Made by a program: the position numbers and the translations under genes. From assembly GCF_044335535.1 (NCBI RefSeq), contig NZ_JBIQVZ010000002.1, forward strand, positions 724,473 to 788,472: a stretch of DNA of 64,000 nucleotides. The letters are read 5' to 3'. How positions within the stretch are numbered: the stretch's first letter is position 1; each line of letters starts with the position of its first letter. Positions 1 through 8,655 of this stretch are shown piece after piece. The notes below the pieces were generated by a model. That model searched no databases. It was not told where the DNA came from and saw nothing but the letters and a program-made list of their open reading frames with translations. This DNA is from Mariniflexile sp044335535. GTDB lineage: Bacteria; Bacteroidota; Bacteroidia; Flavobacteriales; Flavobacteriaceae.

Positions 1-294
1 GGTAATTATGAACTAAGCACGTGGTTGTCTCGTGGTGATTTATTAATTAAATTGGGCGAACCCGAAGCGGCAATTTTTAATTTTGAACAAGCTACTGAGT
101 TTTATCCAGAAAATGCCGAATTAGAATATCGTTTGGCTGGTTTGTATTTTTCTTTAAACGAAAACGATAAAGGAATATTTCATTTAAAAAACGGCTTAAG
201 TTATAACGAGGAATATACTTTTATAATTGACGAACTATTCCCTGAAGTCGCCAATAAAATACTTGTTAAAAATTTACTAAAAACGAATCAATAG
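1..294 (+). CDS. C-terminal end of a TPR-repeat protein (partial)
   Basis: The frame is open from base 1 and ends at a TAG at 292-294, so the N-terminus lies outside the window. A TTG at 25 could be mistaken for a start, but the frame continues upstream of it. The visible ~97 residues contain helix pairs with the TPR pattern: a GxxEAAIxxFExA-like helix, then YRLAGLYFSL and a following amphipathic helix. TPR proteins are usually scaffolds for protein-protein contacts, and the partner cannot be told from this fragment. It lies 51 bp upstream of the DUF368 pair, which seems to have its own promoter. Confidence 0.7.
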   Translation, partial: GNYELSTWLSRGDLLIKLGEPEAAIFNFEQATEFYPENAELEYRLAGLYFSLNENDKGIFHLKNGLSYNEEYTFIIDELFPEVANKILVKNLLKTNQ

Positions 295-303
295 TCTAAC
301 GTC

Positions 304-333
304 AAGCTAAAATCCATACCTTTGATTTAGCTT
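304..333 (+). promoter_or_regulatory. Putative promoter flanked by an inverted repeat, upstream of the DUF368 pair
   Basis: TACCTTTG at 317-324 is a perfect match to the Bacteroidota -7 box TANNTTTG, 22 bp before the ATG at 346. It lies between 8-bp inverted arms AAGCTAAA (304-311) and TTTAGCTT (326-333). No clear -33 TTTG is visible. The arms could be an operator or a weak hairpin ending the upstream gene, but there is no T-tract. Confidence 0.4.
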
Positions 334-345
334 AAAAATCAAACT

Positions 346-1266
346 ATGCAAAGACGTATTAAAGACTATGCCATCATTTCTCTTAAAGGTTTAGCCATGG
401 GTGCTGCCGATGCCGTTCCTGGTGTTTCGGGTGGTACTATTGCTTTTATTTCTGGTATTTATGAAGAATTGGTTTCTACCATAAGTAATGTGAATACATC
501 ACTTTTTAAAACCCTTTATAATAAAGGTCTTATAGCGTTTTGGAATCAAGCTAATGGAAATTTTGTTTTAGCACTGTTAAGCGGTATTATAATTAGTTAT
601 GTTTCATTTATGAAACTTGCTAAATATTTATTGGAAAACCACCCTGTATTAATTTGGTCATTTTTTTTTGGACTAATTATAGCTAGTATTTATTTTGTTG
701 GCAAGCAGATCACAAAATGGAATTTGCCTGTTATTATTGCTTTTATTATTGGTGCAGGTATCGCCTTTTATATTACAATGCTTCCTGCACTTTCTACCAA
801 CAATAGTCCTTATTTTCTTTTTATTGCTGGTGCCATTGCTATTTGCGCCATGATTTTGCCGGGAATTTCTGGGTCTTTTATTTTAATAATTCTTGGAGCT
901 TATAAAACTTTAAGTGATGCCATCCATGATATCGATATAAAAAAAATAATACTTTTCGTTGCTGGTGCCATTATTGGTTTACTAAGTTTTAGCCATGTTT
1001 TAAAATGGCTTTTTAAACATTATTACAATATCACTTTAGCATTACTTACTGGGTTTATTTTGGGATCGTTAAATAAGGTATGGCCATGGAAAGAAACTTT
1101 AACTTGGCATACTGATTCCAAGGGAATAAAAAGCCCCGTACTTCAAGAAAGTGTTTCTCCTTTTTCGTTTCAAGGAGATAGCATGCTTGTATTAGCATTA
1201 ATATTAATGATTCTTGGATTTTTAACTATTTTTATTCTTGAGAAAATAGATTCTAAAAAACAGTAA
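346..1266 (+). CDS. DUF368 family membrane protein, PopT-like polyprenyl-phosphate translocase (copy 1)
   Basis: This 306-residue polytopic membrane protein has about eight to nine hydrophobic segments. The family signature occurs twice, as PGVSGGT near residue 26 and PGISGSF near residue 172. That fits an inverted-repeat fold with two re-entrant loops. DUF368 proteins (PopT) have been shown genetically to return undecaprenyl phosphate across the inner membrane for reuse in wall and glycan synthesis; applying that role here is inference by family. The stop codon overlaps the next start as TAATG, so the two are translationally coupled. The ATG at 346 fits the family N-terminus, which has a short basic stretch before the first helix. 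Confidence 0.85.
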   Translation: MQRRIKDYAIISLKGLAMGAADAVPGVSGGTIAFISGIYEELVSTISNVNTSLFKTLYNKGLIAFWNQANGNFVLALLSGIIISYVSFMKLAKYLLENHPVLIWSFFFGLIIASIYFVGKQITKWNLPVIIAFIIGAGIAFYITMLPALSTNNSPYFLFIAGAIAICAMILPGISGSFILIILGAYKTLSDAIHDIDIKKIILFVAGAIIGLLSFSHVLKWLFKHYYNITLALLTGFILGSLNKVWPWKETLTWHTDSKGIKSPVLQESVSPFSFQGDSMLVLALILMILGFLTIFILEKIDSKKQ

Positions 1267-2285
1267 TGGAAAGTACCAGAACACTAAAAGATAAAATTTT
1301 CTTAATTCTTAAAGGGTTAGGTATGGGTGCTGCTAATAAAGTACCCGGTGTATCAGGCGGTGTTGTTGCTTTTGTAGCTGGTTTTTACGAAGAATTTATT
1401 TATTCTCTTAAAAAAGTAAATAGAAAAGCCTTTAAACTGCTTATCAATGGTCGGTTTAAAAGTTTTTACAATTATATAAACGGTCGGTTTTTAAGCTTAC
1501 TGCTTTTCGGAATGGTTGTGAGCTATTTTAGCGTTTCAAAAGTATTGGATTACTTTATTGAACACTATGAATTGTATGTTTGGAGTGTTTTCTTCGGAAT
1601 GATCATCGGCTCTATTTATTATATAAACAAGGATTTTAAAGATTGGAATTATAAAACCTATGCGTCTTTAGCATTAGGAATTTTAGTTGGTTTAAGCATT
1701 AGTTTTTTAAATCCTGCAAAAGAAAACGACAATCTTTGGTTTGTGTTTTTTTGTGGTATCATAAGTGTTTCGGGCATGACACTTCCAGGATTTTCAGGTT
1801 CTTTCATACTCATCCTTCTAGGGAATTATGTGTTGCTTTTGGTAAATTCTGTAAATGCTTTATTTGATACTTTTTATGAAGTTTTAGGTGGGGATTTTGG
1901 GTTTATTAATAATACAGAACGCATTAGAATGCTAAAAGTACTCGTTGTTTTTACACTGGGCTCAGTGACTGGTTTGGTGACTTTTTCGAATATTTTAAGT
2001 TACATTTTAAAACATTTTAAAAGCATTACACTTTCGGCTATTATTGGTTTTATAATTGGGTCTTTGGGCGTGGTATGGCCTTGGAAAACAACTCAGTATA
2101 AATTAGCCGAAGATGGCACACATGTATTAGATTCTACTGGTGCTAAAGTTGTTTTAAATTATAAAAGGTACATGCCTCAACTTAATGCCGATACTTATTA
2201 CGCTATCGCTTTTATTTTCCTTGGAATTGCTATAGTTTTGGCACTTGAATATTACGGACAAAAAACCAGAAAAATCAATGAATAA
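1266..2285 (+). CDS. DUF368 family membrane protein, PopT-like (copy 2)
   Basis: This 339-residue paralogue of the preceding gene starts within its stop codon (TAATG at 1264-1268). The two signatures are PGVSGGV near residue 27 and PGFSGSF near residue 175. Two insertions make it longer than copy 1: an extended hydrophilic loop near residues 200-220, and a longer loop before the last helix. The similarity is clear but far from identical, so this is an old tandem duplication. The two proteins could act as a hetero-oligomer or have different lipid substrates. Its 3' end overlaps aroE by 8 bp. Confidence 0.85.
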   Translation: MESTRTLKDKIFLILKGLGMGAANKVPGVSGGVVAFVAGFYEEFIYSLKKVNRKAFKLLINGRFKSFYNYINGRFLSLLLFGMVVSYFSVSKVLDYFIEHYELYVWSVFFGMIIGSIYYINKDFKDWNYKTYASLALGILVGLSISFLNPAKENDNLWFVFFCGIISVSGMTLPGFSGSFILILLGNYVLLLVNSVNALFDTFYEVLGGDFGFINNTERIRMLKVLVVFTLGSVTGLVTFSNILSYILKHFKSITLSAIIGFIIGSLGVVWPWKTTQYKLAEDGTHVLDSTGAKVVLNYKRYMPQLNADTYYAIAFIFLGIAIVLALEYYGQKTRKINE

Positions 2286-3018
2286 ATTAGGGCTTTTAGG
2301 TAGAAATATCTCCTACTCATTTTCAAGAGCATACTTTAAGGAAAAGTTTGAAAAAGAACAAATAACCAATACTACTTACGAAAATTTCGATATAGAAAGC
2401 ATCGATTTATTTCCATCAATAATAAAGAACACTGAAGGTTTAAAAGGGTTGAATGTTACCATACCCTATAAACAAGAAGTTATGCCATTTCTTGATAAAA
2501 TCAACAAAAAGGCCAAAGCCATTGGTGCTGTAAACACTATAAAAATCACAAAAAAAGGCAAACTAGTTGGCTATAATACCGATTGTTATGGGTTTAAAAA
2601 ATCCCTAAAACCCTATTTACAACCACATCATAGAAACGCATTAATTCTAGGCACAGGCGGTGCCAGTAAAGCCATTGCTTATACGTTTAAAAAATTAGGC
2701 ATAACCTACCACTATGTTTCCAGAAAGCAATCAGAAGGTGTTAGTTTTACTTATGATTCACTTACCGAAGATATCATTAAAAACCATCAGATTATTGTAA
2801 ATAGCACACCGTTAGGCACATTTCCTAATATAGAAAACTGCCCTAACATTCCTTATAATGCCATTACCAACAACCACATTTTGTTCGATTTAATTTATAA
2901 TCCTGAAGAAACCAAATTTTTAAAATTAGGTAAAGAACGACAAGCAGTAACCATTAACGGACTAAATATGTTAAAATTACAGGCAGAAAAGGCATGGTCT
3001 ATCTGGAATTTACATTAA
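2278..3018 (+). CDS. aroE: Shikimate dehydrogenase
   Basis: This 246-residue enzyme reduces 3-dehydroshikimate to shikimate with NADPH in aromatic amino-acid synthesis. Visible motifs in order: NVTIPYK near residue 60 with the catalytic Lys, GAVNT, NTDCYGF with the catalytic Asp, the dinucleotide loop GTGGASKA near residue 125, NSTPLG, and NGLNMLKLQAEKAW at the C-terminus. The ATG at 2278 gives the normal start, MNKLGLLGRN. An in-frame TTG at 2245 would add 11 residues not typical of the family. It overlaps the upstream DUF368 gene by 8 bp, so it is probably in that operon. It is slightly short for the family but has all key residues. Confidence 0.93.
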   Translation: MNKLGLLGRNISYSFSRAYFKEKFEKEQITNTTYENFDIESIDLFPSIIKNTEGLKGLNVTIPYKQEVMPFLDKINKKAKAIGAVNTIKITKKGKLVGYNTDCYGFKKSLKPYLQPHHRNALILGTGGASKAIAYTFKKLGITYHYVSRKQSEGVSFTYDSLTEDIIKNHQIIVNSTPLGTFPNIENCPNIPYNAITNNHILFDLIYNPEETKFLKLGKERQAVTINGLNMLKLQAEKAWSIWNLH

Positions 3019-3124
3019 AAACAGCTTCCAAATCATTAAAACCCTATATAGTACTTTGTAAATAATAGACTTGTTAGTATCTTTAAACTCAAAAGTAATT
3101 TAAGGAACCCTAACATTTTTAAAA

Positions 3125-5125
3125 ATGTCTGATATAAATAACCTGCCAAAAGCAGAAGGAAAAGAAGAAATTAAAAAGGATGCCAGTCATTCAGATAACG
3201 TCTTGGAAGAAAACAAGTCGGTAGAGACAAATAATTCTGAAACAAAAGATACACCATCTGTTTCAGAGGAAAAAACTATTGACAAAAATAAAAGTGCTAG
3301 TGACGATATTGAAAATTCAGACAAACAAAGCGACGAAGTTTTCAATGAAATTGAAGATTCTAATGCCGAAGATGCCGAAGATGAAGGCAATAAAGAACGT
3401 CATACCATTGAAATAAAAGCTTACGATACCATGTCGTTGGAAGCTCTTACCATTGAATTGGAAAGGCTTGTAAAAAACGAAAAAGTTCAGGCCATAAAAT
3501 CACATGTTGATGGAATTAATAGTGAATTTAAAGACAAATTTCAAGCGTTATTAGACGAAAAGAAAGAAGAGTTTTTAAATGATGGTGGTAACGAAATAGA
3601 TTTTTATTATGTGTCGCCAATACAAAAACGATACAAAGAAGCGTATAACAATTACAGAAAAAAGCTAAATGATCATTACCAAAATTTAGAAAAGAACTTA
3701 AAACAAAATTTAGCCGATAAACTTGAAATTATTGAAGAGTTAAAAGGTTTGATAAATGTTGAAGAAAACATAAATACCACCTATAAACACTTTAAGGAAT
3801 TACAAGAACGTTGGAGGACTACAGGACCTATACCTCGAGATAAGTACAACAACGCCTGGAATAGTTACCACCATCATGTAGAAATGTTTTACGACTTTTT
3901 ACATTTAAACAGAGACCTCCGCGATTTAGACTTTAAGCATAATTTAGAACGTAAATTATTAATAATTGAACGTGCCGAAGAATTAGCTGCAGATGATAAC
4001 GTGATGCGTGCTTTTAGAGAATTGCAAGAGCTTCATAAAATGTGGAAAGAAGAACTCGGGCCCGTAGACAAAGAACACAGGGAAGTTATCTGGGAAAAAT
4101 TTAAAGCAGCTACCAAAAAAATAAACGACAAACGTCAAATTTATTATCAACAGATAGATAAGGTTTATGAAAAAAACCTAGAAAAAAAGCTTGAAATTAT
4201 TGAAAGTATAAATGCGGTAACGGCACAAGGCGCTAATTCGCACAATGGCTGGCAAAAGAAAATTAAAGAGATTGAAGATTTAAGAGAACAGTTTTTTAAC
4301 ATTGGTAAAGTCCCCAGAGAAGAAAACGAAAACACTTGGGCCAAATTTAAGGAATCTGTAAGAACTTTTAACAGACAAAAAAATGCGTTTTATAAAGACC
4401 TAAAAAAAGACCAATACACCAATCTTCAAAAAAAATTAGACTTAATTAAAATTGCCGAAGACAATAAAGACAGTGATGATTTTGAGGTAACCACTGCGTT
4501 GATGAAAAAAATTCAAAGCGATTGGAAAAAAATAGGTCACGTACCCCGTAAAGACAGCGATAAAATTTGGAAACGATTTAAGGCTGCTTGTAATTTTTAT
4601 TTTGACAAACTACATGCGACACGAAATGCCGCAAATAAAGAAAGTTTAGATGCTTTTAACAACAAAGTAACCCTTTTAGAAACACTAAAAAGCTTAAAGC
4701 CGGTTGCTGATAAAGAAAAAAATGTTGAAAGCATAAAAGAATACATAAACAAATGGAAAGATTTAGGACGGGTTCCTAATGACAAACGTTACATAGAAGG
4801 CAAGTTTAATAAAGCTATTGAAGATTTTCTTACTAGCCTAAAAATGAATAGAAACGAAGTAGAAATGATTAAGTTTGAAAATAAACTTGACACTATTAAT
4901 ACTTCAGACGACAATAAAGATTTAGATAACGAACGTTACTTTATAAGGAAAAAGATAGATGAGGTAAAAAGTCAAATCAATCAATTGGAAAACAATCTAC
5001 AATTTTTTACAAATGTTGAAGACGACAACCCACTTGTAAAAGAAGTTCACAACAATATAAAAACCCATAAAGAAGCCTTAAAATTGTGGAAGAGTAAGCT
5101 TAGCAAAATAAAAGAGCTTTATTAA
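3125..5125 (+). CDS. DUF349 repeat protein with acidic disordered N-terminus
   Basis: This 666-residue cytoplasmic protein has no signal peptide. The first ~100 residues are rich in Glu, Asp, Ser and Lys and look disordered. After that come five DUF349 repeats, recognised by the recurring pattern W/KxxGxVPRxxxxxxWxxFKxA. The clearest are GPIPRDKYNNAWNSY, GKVPREENENTWAKF, GHVPRKDSDKIWKRF and GRVPNDKRYIEGKF. The remainder is strongly helical and coiled-coil-like. The molecular function of DUF349 is not established. The protein follows aroE by 106 bp and ends at a strong bidirectional terminator. Confidence 0.85.
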   Translation: MSDINNLPKAEGKEEIKKDASHSDNVLEENKSVETNNSETKDTPSVSEEKTIDKNKSASDDIENSDKQSDEVFNEIEDSNAEDAEDEGNKERHTIEIKAYDTMSLEALTIELERLVKNEKVQAIKSHVDGINSEFKDKFQALLDEKKEEFLNDGGNEIDFYYVSPIQKRYKEAYNNYRKKLNDHYQNLEKNLKQNLADKLEIIEELKGLINVEENINTTYKHFKELQERWRTTGPIPRDKYNNAWNSYHHHVEMFYDFLHLNRDLRDLDFKHNLERKLLIIERAEELAADDNVMRAFRELQELHKMWKEELGPVDKEHREVIWEKFKAATKKINDKRQIYYQQIDKVYEKNLEKKLEIIESINAVTAQGANSHNGWQKKIKEIEDLREQFFNIGKVPREENENTWAKFKESVRTFNRQKNAFYKDLKKDQYTNLQKKLDLIKIAEDNKDSDDFEVTTALMKKIQSDWKKIGHVPRKDSDKIWKRFKAACNFYFDKLHATRNAANKESLDAFNNKVTLLETLKSLKPVADKEKNVESIKEYINKWKDLGRVPNDKRYIEGKFNKAIEDFLTSLKMNRNEVEMIKFENKLDTINTSDDNKDLDNERYFIRKKIDEVKSQINQLENNLQFFTNVEDDNPLVKEVHNNIKTHKEALKLWKSKLSKIKELY

Positions 5126-5132
5126 AACTTAT

Positions 5133-5166
5133 AAAAAAAAACTTAGGCAATGCCTAAGTTTTTTTG
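5133..5166. terminator. Bidirectional rho-independent terminator
   Basis: Perfect 10-bp arms AACTTAGGCA (5140-5149) and TGCCTAAGTT (5151-5160) are flanked by an A-run on the left and a T-run on the right. It serves the DUF349 gene (+) and the convergent lectin-domain gene (-), whose stop lies 7 bp beyond. Confidence 0.9.
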
Positions 5167-5172
5167 CTTTTG

Positions 5173-7683
5173 TTACCTAACCAAGCTAAAATGCCCTCGA
5201 TAAGTTCTAATATTTCCAGAAAAATCAACCAATTCAGCCACAAACCAGTAATCTGAACCTGCTAATAACTGCCCATTAAATGTTCCATCCCAAGAACCAT
5301 TTTTAGCATTTAGCTGCTTTATTAATTTTCCATAACGGTTAAACACGTTTACTTTTGAAGCATTGGTAAAATCGGTGCCTAAACCTATAATTTGCCAAGT
5401 GTCATTTTGTCCATCGTTGTTGGGCGTGAAAAATTTTGGAAACCCGAGTATAAAAACCTCTAAAGGACTGATACCACAACCATTTTTATCTTTTACGTAT
5501 ATAATGTGAGAACCCGCACCTACCCTATCAAAATATGGTTCATCTTGATAAGGGCCATTTATCTCATCAAGAGAAAACTCATAATCACCAATCCCCAAAT
5601 TATTATTAGAATTGTTAATAGTTATGCTGTTATTATCTGTTAATTCAACTATTGAAATATCATCAATGTCTATGTTGGCAATAACAGATTCTACAACATT
5701 AAAAGAAACAGGAAACGACTCGCAACCAAAATCTTTTGATGTTGCTATTACGGTATAAGTACCTCCTATAGACACAGAAATAGAAGAAGAATGACCAACT
5801 ATTTGCCCATGTTCATCTTTCCATTCATAGGAAAAATCACCGCTTGGGTTATAGGTAAATAATGTAATAGACTTCTCTTCAAAACAGTATATTTCAGTTT
5901 GGTCAATTTCAAACTCCGGTCTGGGATATACTGTCAGAAGCAAATATGGCCCAATCCCGTAACAATCACCATTATCATCACTTTCTACCCTAACAAATAA
6001 CCTTTGGGAAAAAGGTTCTTCATTCACATAGGCTGTTTGATTTAAAATTTCATTTTGCTCTAATTCCGCATCATTTAAGTTTCTGAAATAATGCACACTT
6101 AAATTTTGCCCCAAAGGAAATTGATCCTTAAACAAATCAGAAACTTGGGTTAAATCAAAACTATGAAATCCATCAATACTATCATCATCATCGCAAAGGT
6201 CTAACTCTTCAAAATAGTTTGAAGGAAATGATGTTGTTGAAACTTGCAAATTTACGGTTGAAATCACATAACACCCATCTGCTGTTTCCACACGAGCATA
6301 AACCGTATTGCCTTCGGAATTGTTATAAATAGGATCAATGACATTGTCCCCGGTATTGGCATCATCAAGTAGTTTATGATAAGTAATTGTTAAACCCGTA
6401 GAATTATTATAAGTAATAATATCATTAGCTTCCTCTAAATTAAAATCGGTATATCCATCAGGTGTTCCATCTTCATCGCAGTTTTTAAACACGATACTTG
6501 ATTGATACACAGGCACATCATAAACTGTGGCCACAACAGGCGTTCTTTCGCCTTCTGTACAACCATTGGTTGAAGCCAACACATAATAAGTTGTTGAAGC
6601 ATTTAAAAATGGTGTAAAAACATTGCCTGTAAAAACCGAAGCACCTCCGGTTGAAGACTCAAACCACAATACATTGGCAGTTACCTCAGAAGCTGTAGCC
6701 TGTAACGTTACGATACCACTGCCACAGCGGGTATCAGATTGTGTATCAATGATTTTTAGAACGCTGATATGGGTACTAGCAGAGATATTTAAAGGCGGAT
6801 CCGTTGGGTATCCATATTCTACAATGTAACCTTTTGGTTGATAATCACTTGGATTAAGATCTCCTGTATTAGACAAATCATTCCAAGAACCTTTTCTTCC
6901 AACATTGTAAGTCACGTGCGCATAATCTTCATTACCCAAATTATTAGGTTCACCTGTATTCCAGTTTGCATAATTAGGTGTTGAACCATTAGATAAACCA
7001 TTCCAGAAAATGGTTCCAGCCTCTGGGCCCGTCACCCATTTCCAAACACCTTCGGTTTCAGCATCACTTCCTCCTATCCAACCAGCACCTGCGGCCTGCT
7101 CACCTGCTAATTGAGCTTCTTCAGGATATAATATTGTGGCCAAATAACCATGTAACCCATAATAAGTCATAGTTTCTGCTGCAACCTTTGCATCAGACCA
7201 AGTTATACCCAAATCTGGTACATATTCATAATAATGTCCCGTTAATGGCAAATAATTGGCGTCTCCTACCGTTATTGAAAAACTTTTATCTATTGGTGAA
7301 TCACTAGTACTTTGAAAAACAATGTCTTTTATTGCTGCAATGAAATCTGTATAACTTACATTGCCAGACATAGCTCCCTTCAAGGTCAGTTTGCCCTCTC
7401 CATTGCTCCATGTAGTGGTTATTGTTGGGTGGTTACCCATGAGTGTCAGTGTGTCTTCACCTTGCTTATATCCTGTAGAAATTTGGACATAAAATGCTTC
7501 AATTCCAGTATCATCAGGATCTGTAACATTAAAATTGGTTACAATATTTATTTGACTTTTTGGACAATAATATTGATTTCCTGTAGCTGTTAGTGTTGGA
7601 GCAACATTTTGAGAAAAACCAAAATTTTTAAAAAACAATAGAAAAACAATGCAAATTACCGTATGATTTGTTTTTATATACAT
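5173..7683 (-). CDS. Secreted C-type-lectin-domain protein with T9SS type B sorting domain
   Basis: An 836-residue exported protein. The ATG at 7683 (MYIKTNHT) is preferred over an in-frame TTG two codons upstream. A signal peptide ends near FSQ, residues 23-25. Then come a cadherin-like segment (to about 145), a C-type lectin domain (about 150-300, with GHYYEYV, WSDAKVAAETM, GYLATI, GWIGGSD and the calcium-site-like EPNN), Ig/PKD-like repeats, and a gliding-motility-type C-terminal domain from about 745 (FFTPNNDGQNDTW, VNVFNRYGKLI, WDGTFNGQLL, GSDYWF, RGHFSLVR). That last domain is a type B substrate signal for the type IX secretion system. It is probably a cell-surface adhesin; the ligand is unknown. 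Confidence 0.85.
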   Translation of the reverse strand: MYIKTNHTVICIVFLLFFKNFGFSQNVAPTLTATGNQYYCPKSQINIVTNFNVTDPDDTGIEAFYVQISTGYKQGEDTLTLMGNHPTITTTWSNGEGKLTLKGAMSGNVSYTDFIAAIKDIVFQSTSDSPIDKSFSITVGDANYLPLTGHYYEYVPDLGITWSDAKVAAETMTYYGLHGYLATILYPEEAQLAGEQAAGAGWIGGSDAETEGVWKWVTGPEAGTIFWNGLSNGSTPNYANWNTGEPNNLGNEDYAHVTYNVGRKGSWNDLSNTGDLNPSDYQPKGYIVEYGYPTDPPLNISASTHISVLKIIDTQSDTRCGSGIVTLQATASEVTANVLWFESSTGGASVFTGNVFTPFLNASTTYYVLASTNGCTEGERTPVVATVYDVPVYQSSIVFKNCDEDGTPDGYTDFNLEEANDIITYNNSTGLTITYHKLLDDANTGDNVIDPIYNNSEGNTVYARVETADGCYVISTVNLQVSTTSFPSNYFEELDLCDDDDSIDGFHSFDLTQVSDLFKDQFPLGQNLSVHYFRNLNDAELEQNEILNQTAYVNEEPFSQRLFVRVESDDNGDCYGIGPYLLLTVYPRPEFEIDQTEIYCFEEKSITLFTYNPSGDFSYEWKDEHGQIVGHSSSISVSIGGTYTVIATSKDFGCESFPVSFNVVESVIANIDIDDISIVELTDNNSITINNSNNNLGIGDYEFSLDEINGPYQDEPYFDRVGAGSHIIYVKDKNGCGISPLEVFILGFPKFFTPNNDGQNDTWQIIGLGTDFTNASKVNVFNRYGKLIKQLNAKNGSWDGTFNGQLLAGSDYWFVAELVDFSGNIRTYRGHFSLVR

Positions 7684-7776
7684 TAACAATGATTAAATTT
7701 TACCCTAAATAAAATAAATATTTATCAATTATTTAATAGATTCTTAATGTTTAAGGTAAAAAACATTATTATACGA

Positions 7777-8550
7777 TTAAAGACTTTTCGCTTCTTCCCA
7801 AAACACATCCATTTCAGCCAAAGTCATATCTTTTAATGGCTTATTAATGGATTTTGCTTTTTCTTCAAGATATTTAAACCTTTTAGAAAATTTTTTATTG
7901 GTACGCTCTAAAGCGTTTTCCGGGTTTATCTTTAAGAACCTTGCATAATTTACCATAGAAAACAAAACATCTCCAAATTCACTTTCCATAGCATTTTGAT
8001 CACCTAATTGAATCTCAGCTTTTAATTCATTAAGTTCTTCCTGCACCTTTTCCCAAACTTGTTCTGGTTTTTCCCAATCAAACCCTACACCTGCCACTTT
8101 TTCTTGTATTCTATTCGCTTTTACTAATGCTGGCAAACTATTTGGCACACCTTCCAAAACACTTTTTTTACCTTCTTTTAGTTTTAAATTTTCCCAGTTT
8201 CGTTTTACATCTTCTTCATTTTCAACCTTTACATCGCCATAAATATGCGGGTGTCTGCTAATTAATTTTTCGCAAATGCCATTACAAACATCGGCAATAT
8301 CAAAATCATTGGTTTCACTTCCTATTTTGGAATAAAACACAATATGCAGCAATACGTCACCTAATTCTTTTTTAACTTCTTCTAAATCATTGTCTAAAAT
8401 GGCATCCCCCAATTCATAGGTTTCCTCAATAGTCAAATGTCGTAAGGTTTCCATGGTTTGTTTTTTATCCCATGGGCATTGCTCACGCAACTCGTCCATA
8501 ATGGTCAATAATCTATCAAAAGCTTTCAGTTGATTGTCTCTGGAATTCAT
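7777..8550 (-). CDS. mazG: Nucleoside triphosphate pyrophosphohydrolase MazG
   Basis: This 257-residue enzyme hydrolyses (d)NTPs, including aberrant ones, to NMP and pyrophosphate. Two MazG helical domains are visible. The first (about 25-105) has CPWDKKQTMETLRHL, EETYEL and KKELGDVLLHIVF, with the EExxE...ExxD metal ligands. The second (about 150-225) has WEKVQEELNEL and ESEFGDVLFSMVNYARF. Length matches E. coli MazG (263). The ATG at 8550 begins MNSRDNQLKAFDRL, as expected for the family. It stands alone between the lectin gene and the aconitase terminator. Confidence 0.93.
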   Translation of the reverse strand: MNSRDNQLKAFDRLLTIMDELREQCPWDKKQTMETLRHLTIEETYELGDAILDNDLEEVKKELGDVLLHIVFYSKIGSETNDFDIADVCNGICEKLISRHPHIYGDVKVENEEDVKRNWENLKLKEGKKSVLEGVPNSLPALVKANRIQEKVAGVGFDWEKPEQVWEKVQEELNELKAEIQLGDQNAMESEFGDVLFSMVNYARFLKINPENALERTNKKFSKRFKYLEEKAKSINKPLKDMTLAEMDVFWEEAKSL

Positions 8551-8605
8551 GTGATGTGTTTTTGTAAAAATACAATTATAAATGATTTTAAATTAATACC
8601 TTAAA

Positions 8606-8637
8606 CAAAAAATCCAGCCTAAAAAAGCTGGATTTTT
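8606..8637 (-). terminator. Rho-independent terminator of the aconitase gene
   Basis: Arms AATCCAGC (8611-8618) and GCTGGATT (8627-8634) are extended by A/T pairs, and a T-run follows on the minus strand. It lies 19 bp past the stop of the aconitase gene. Confidence 0.85.
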
Positions 8638-8655
8638 CAATATATCAAACACTAC

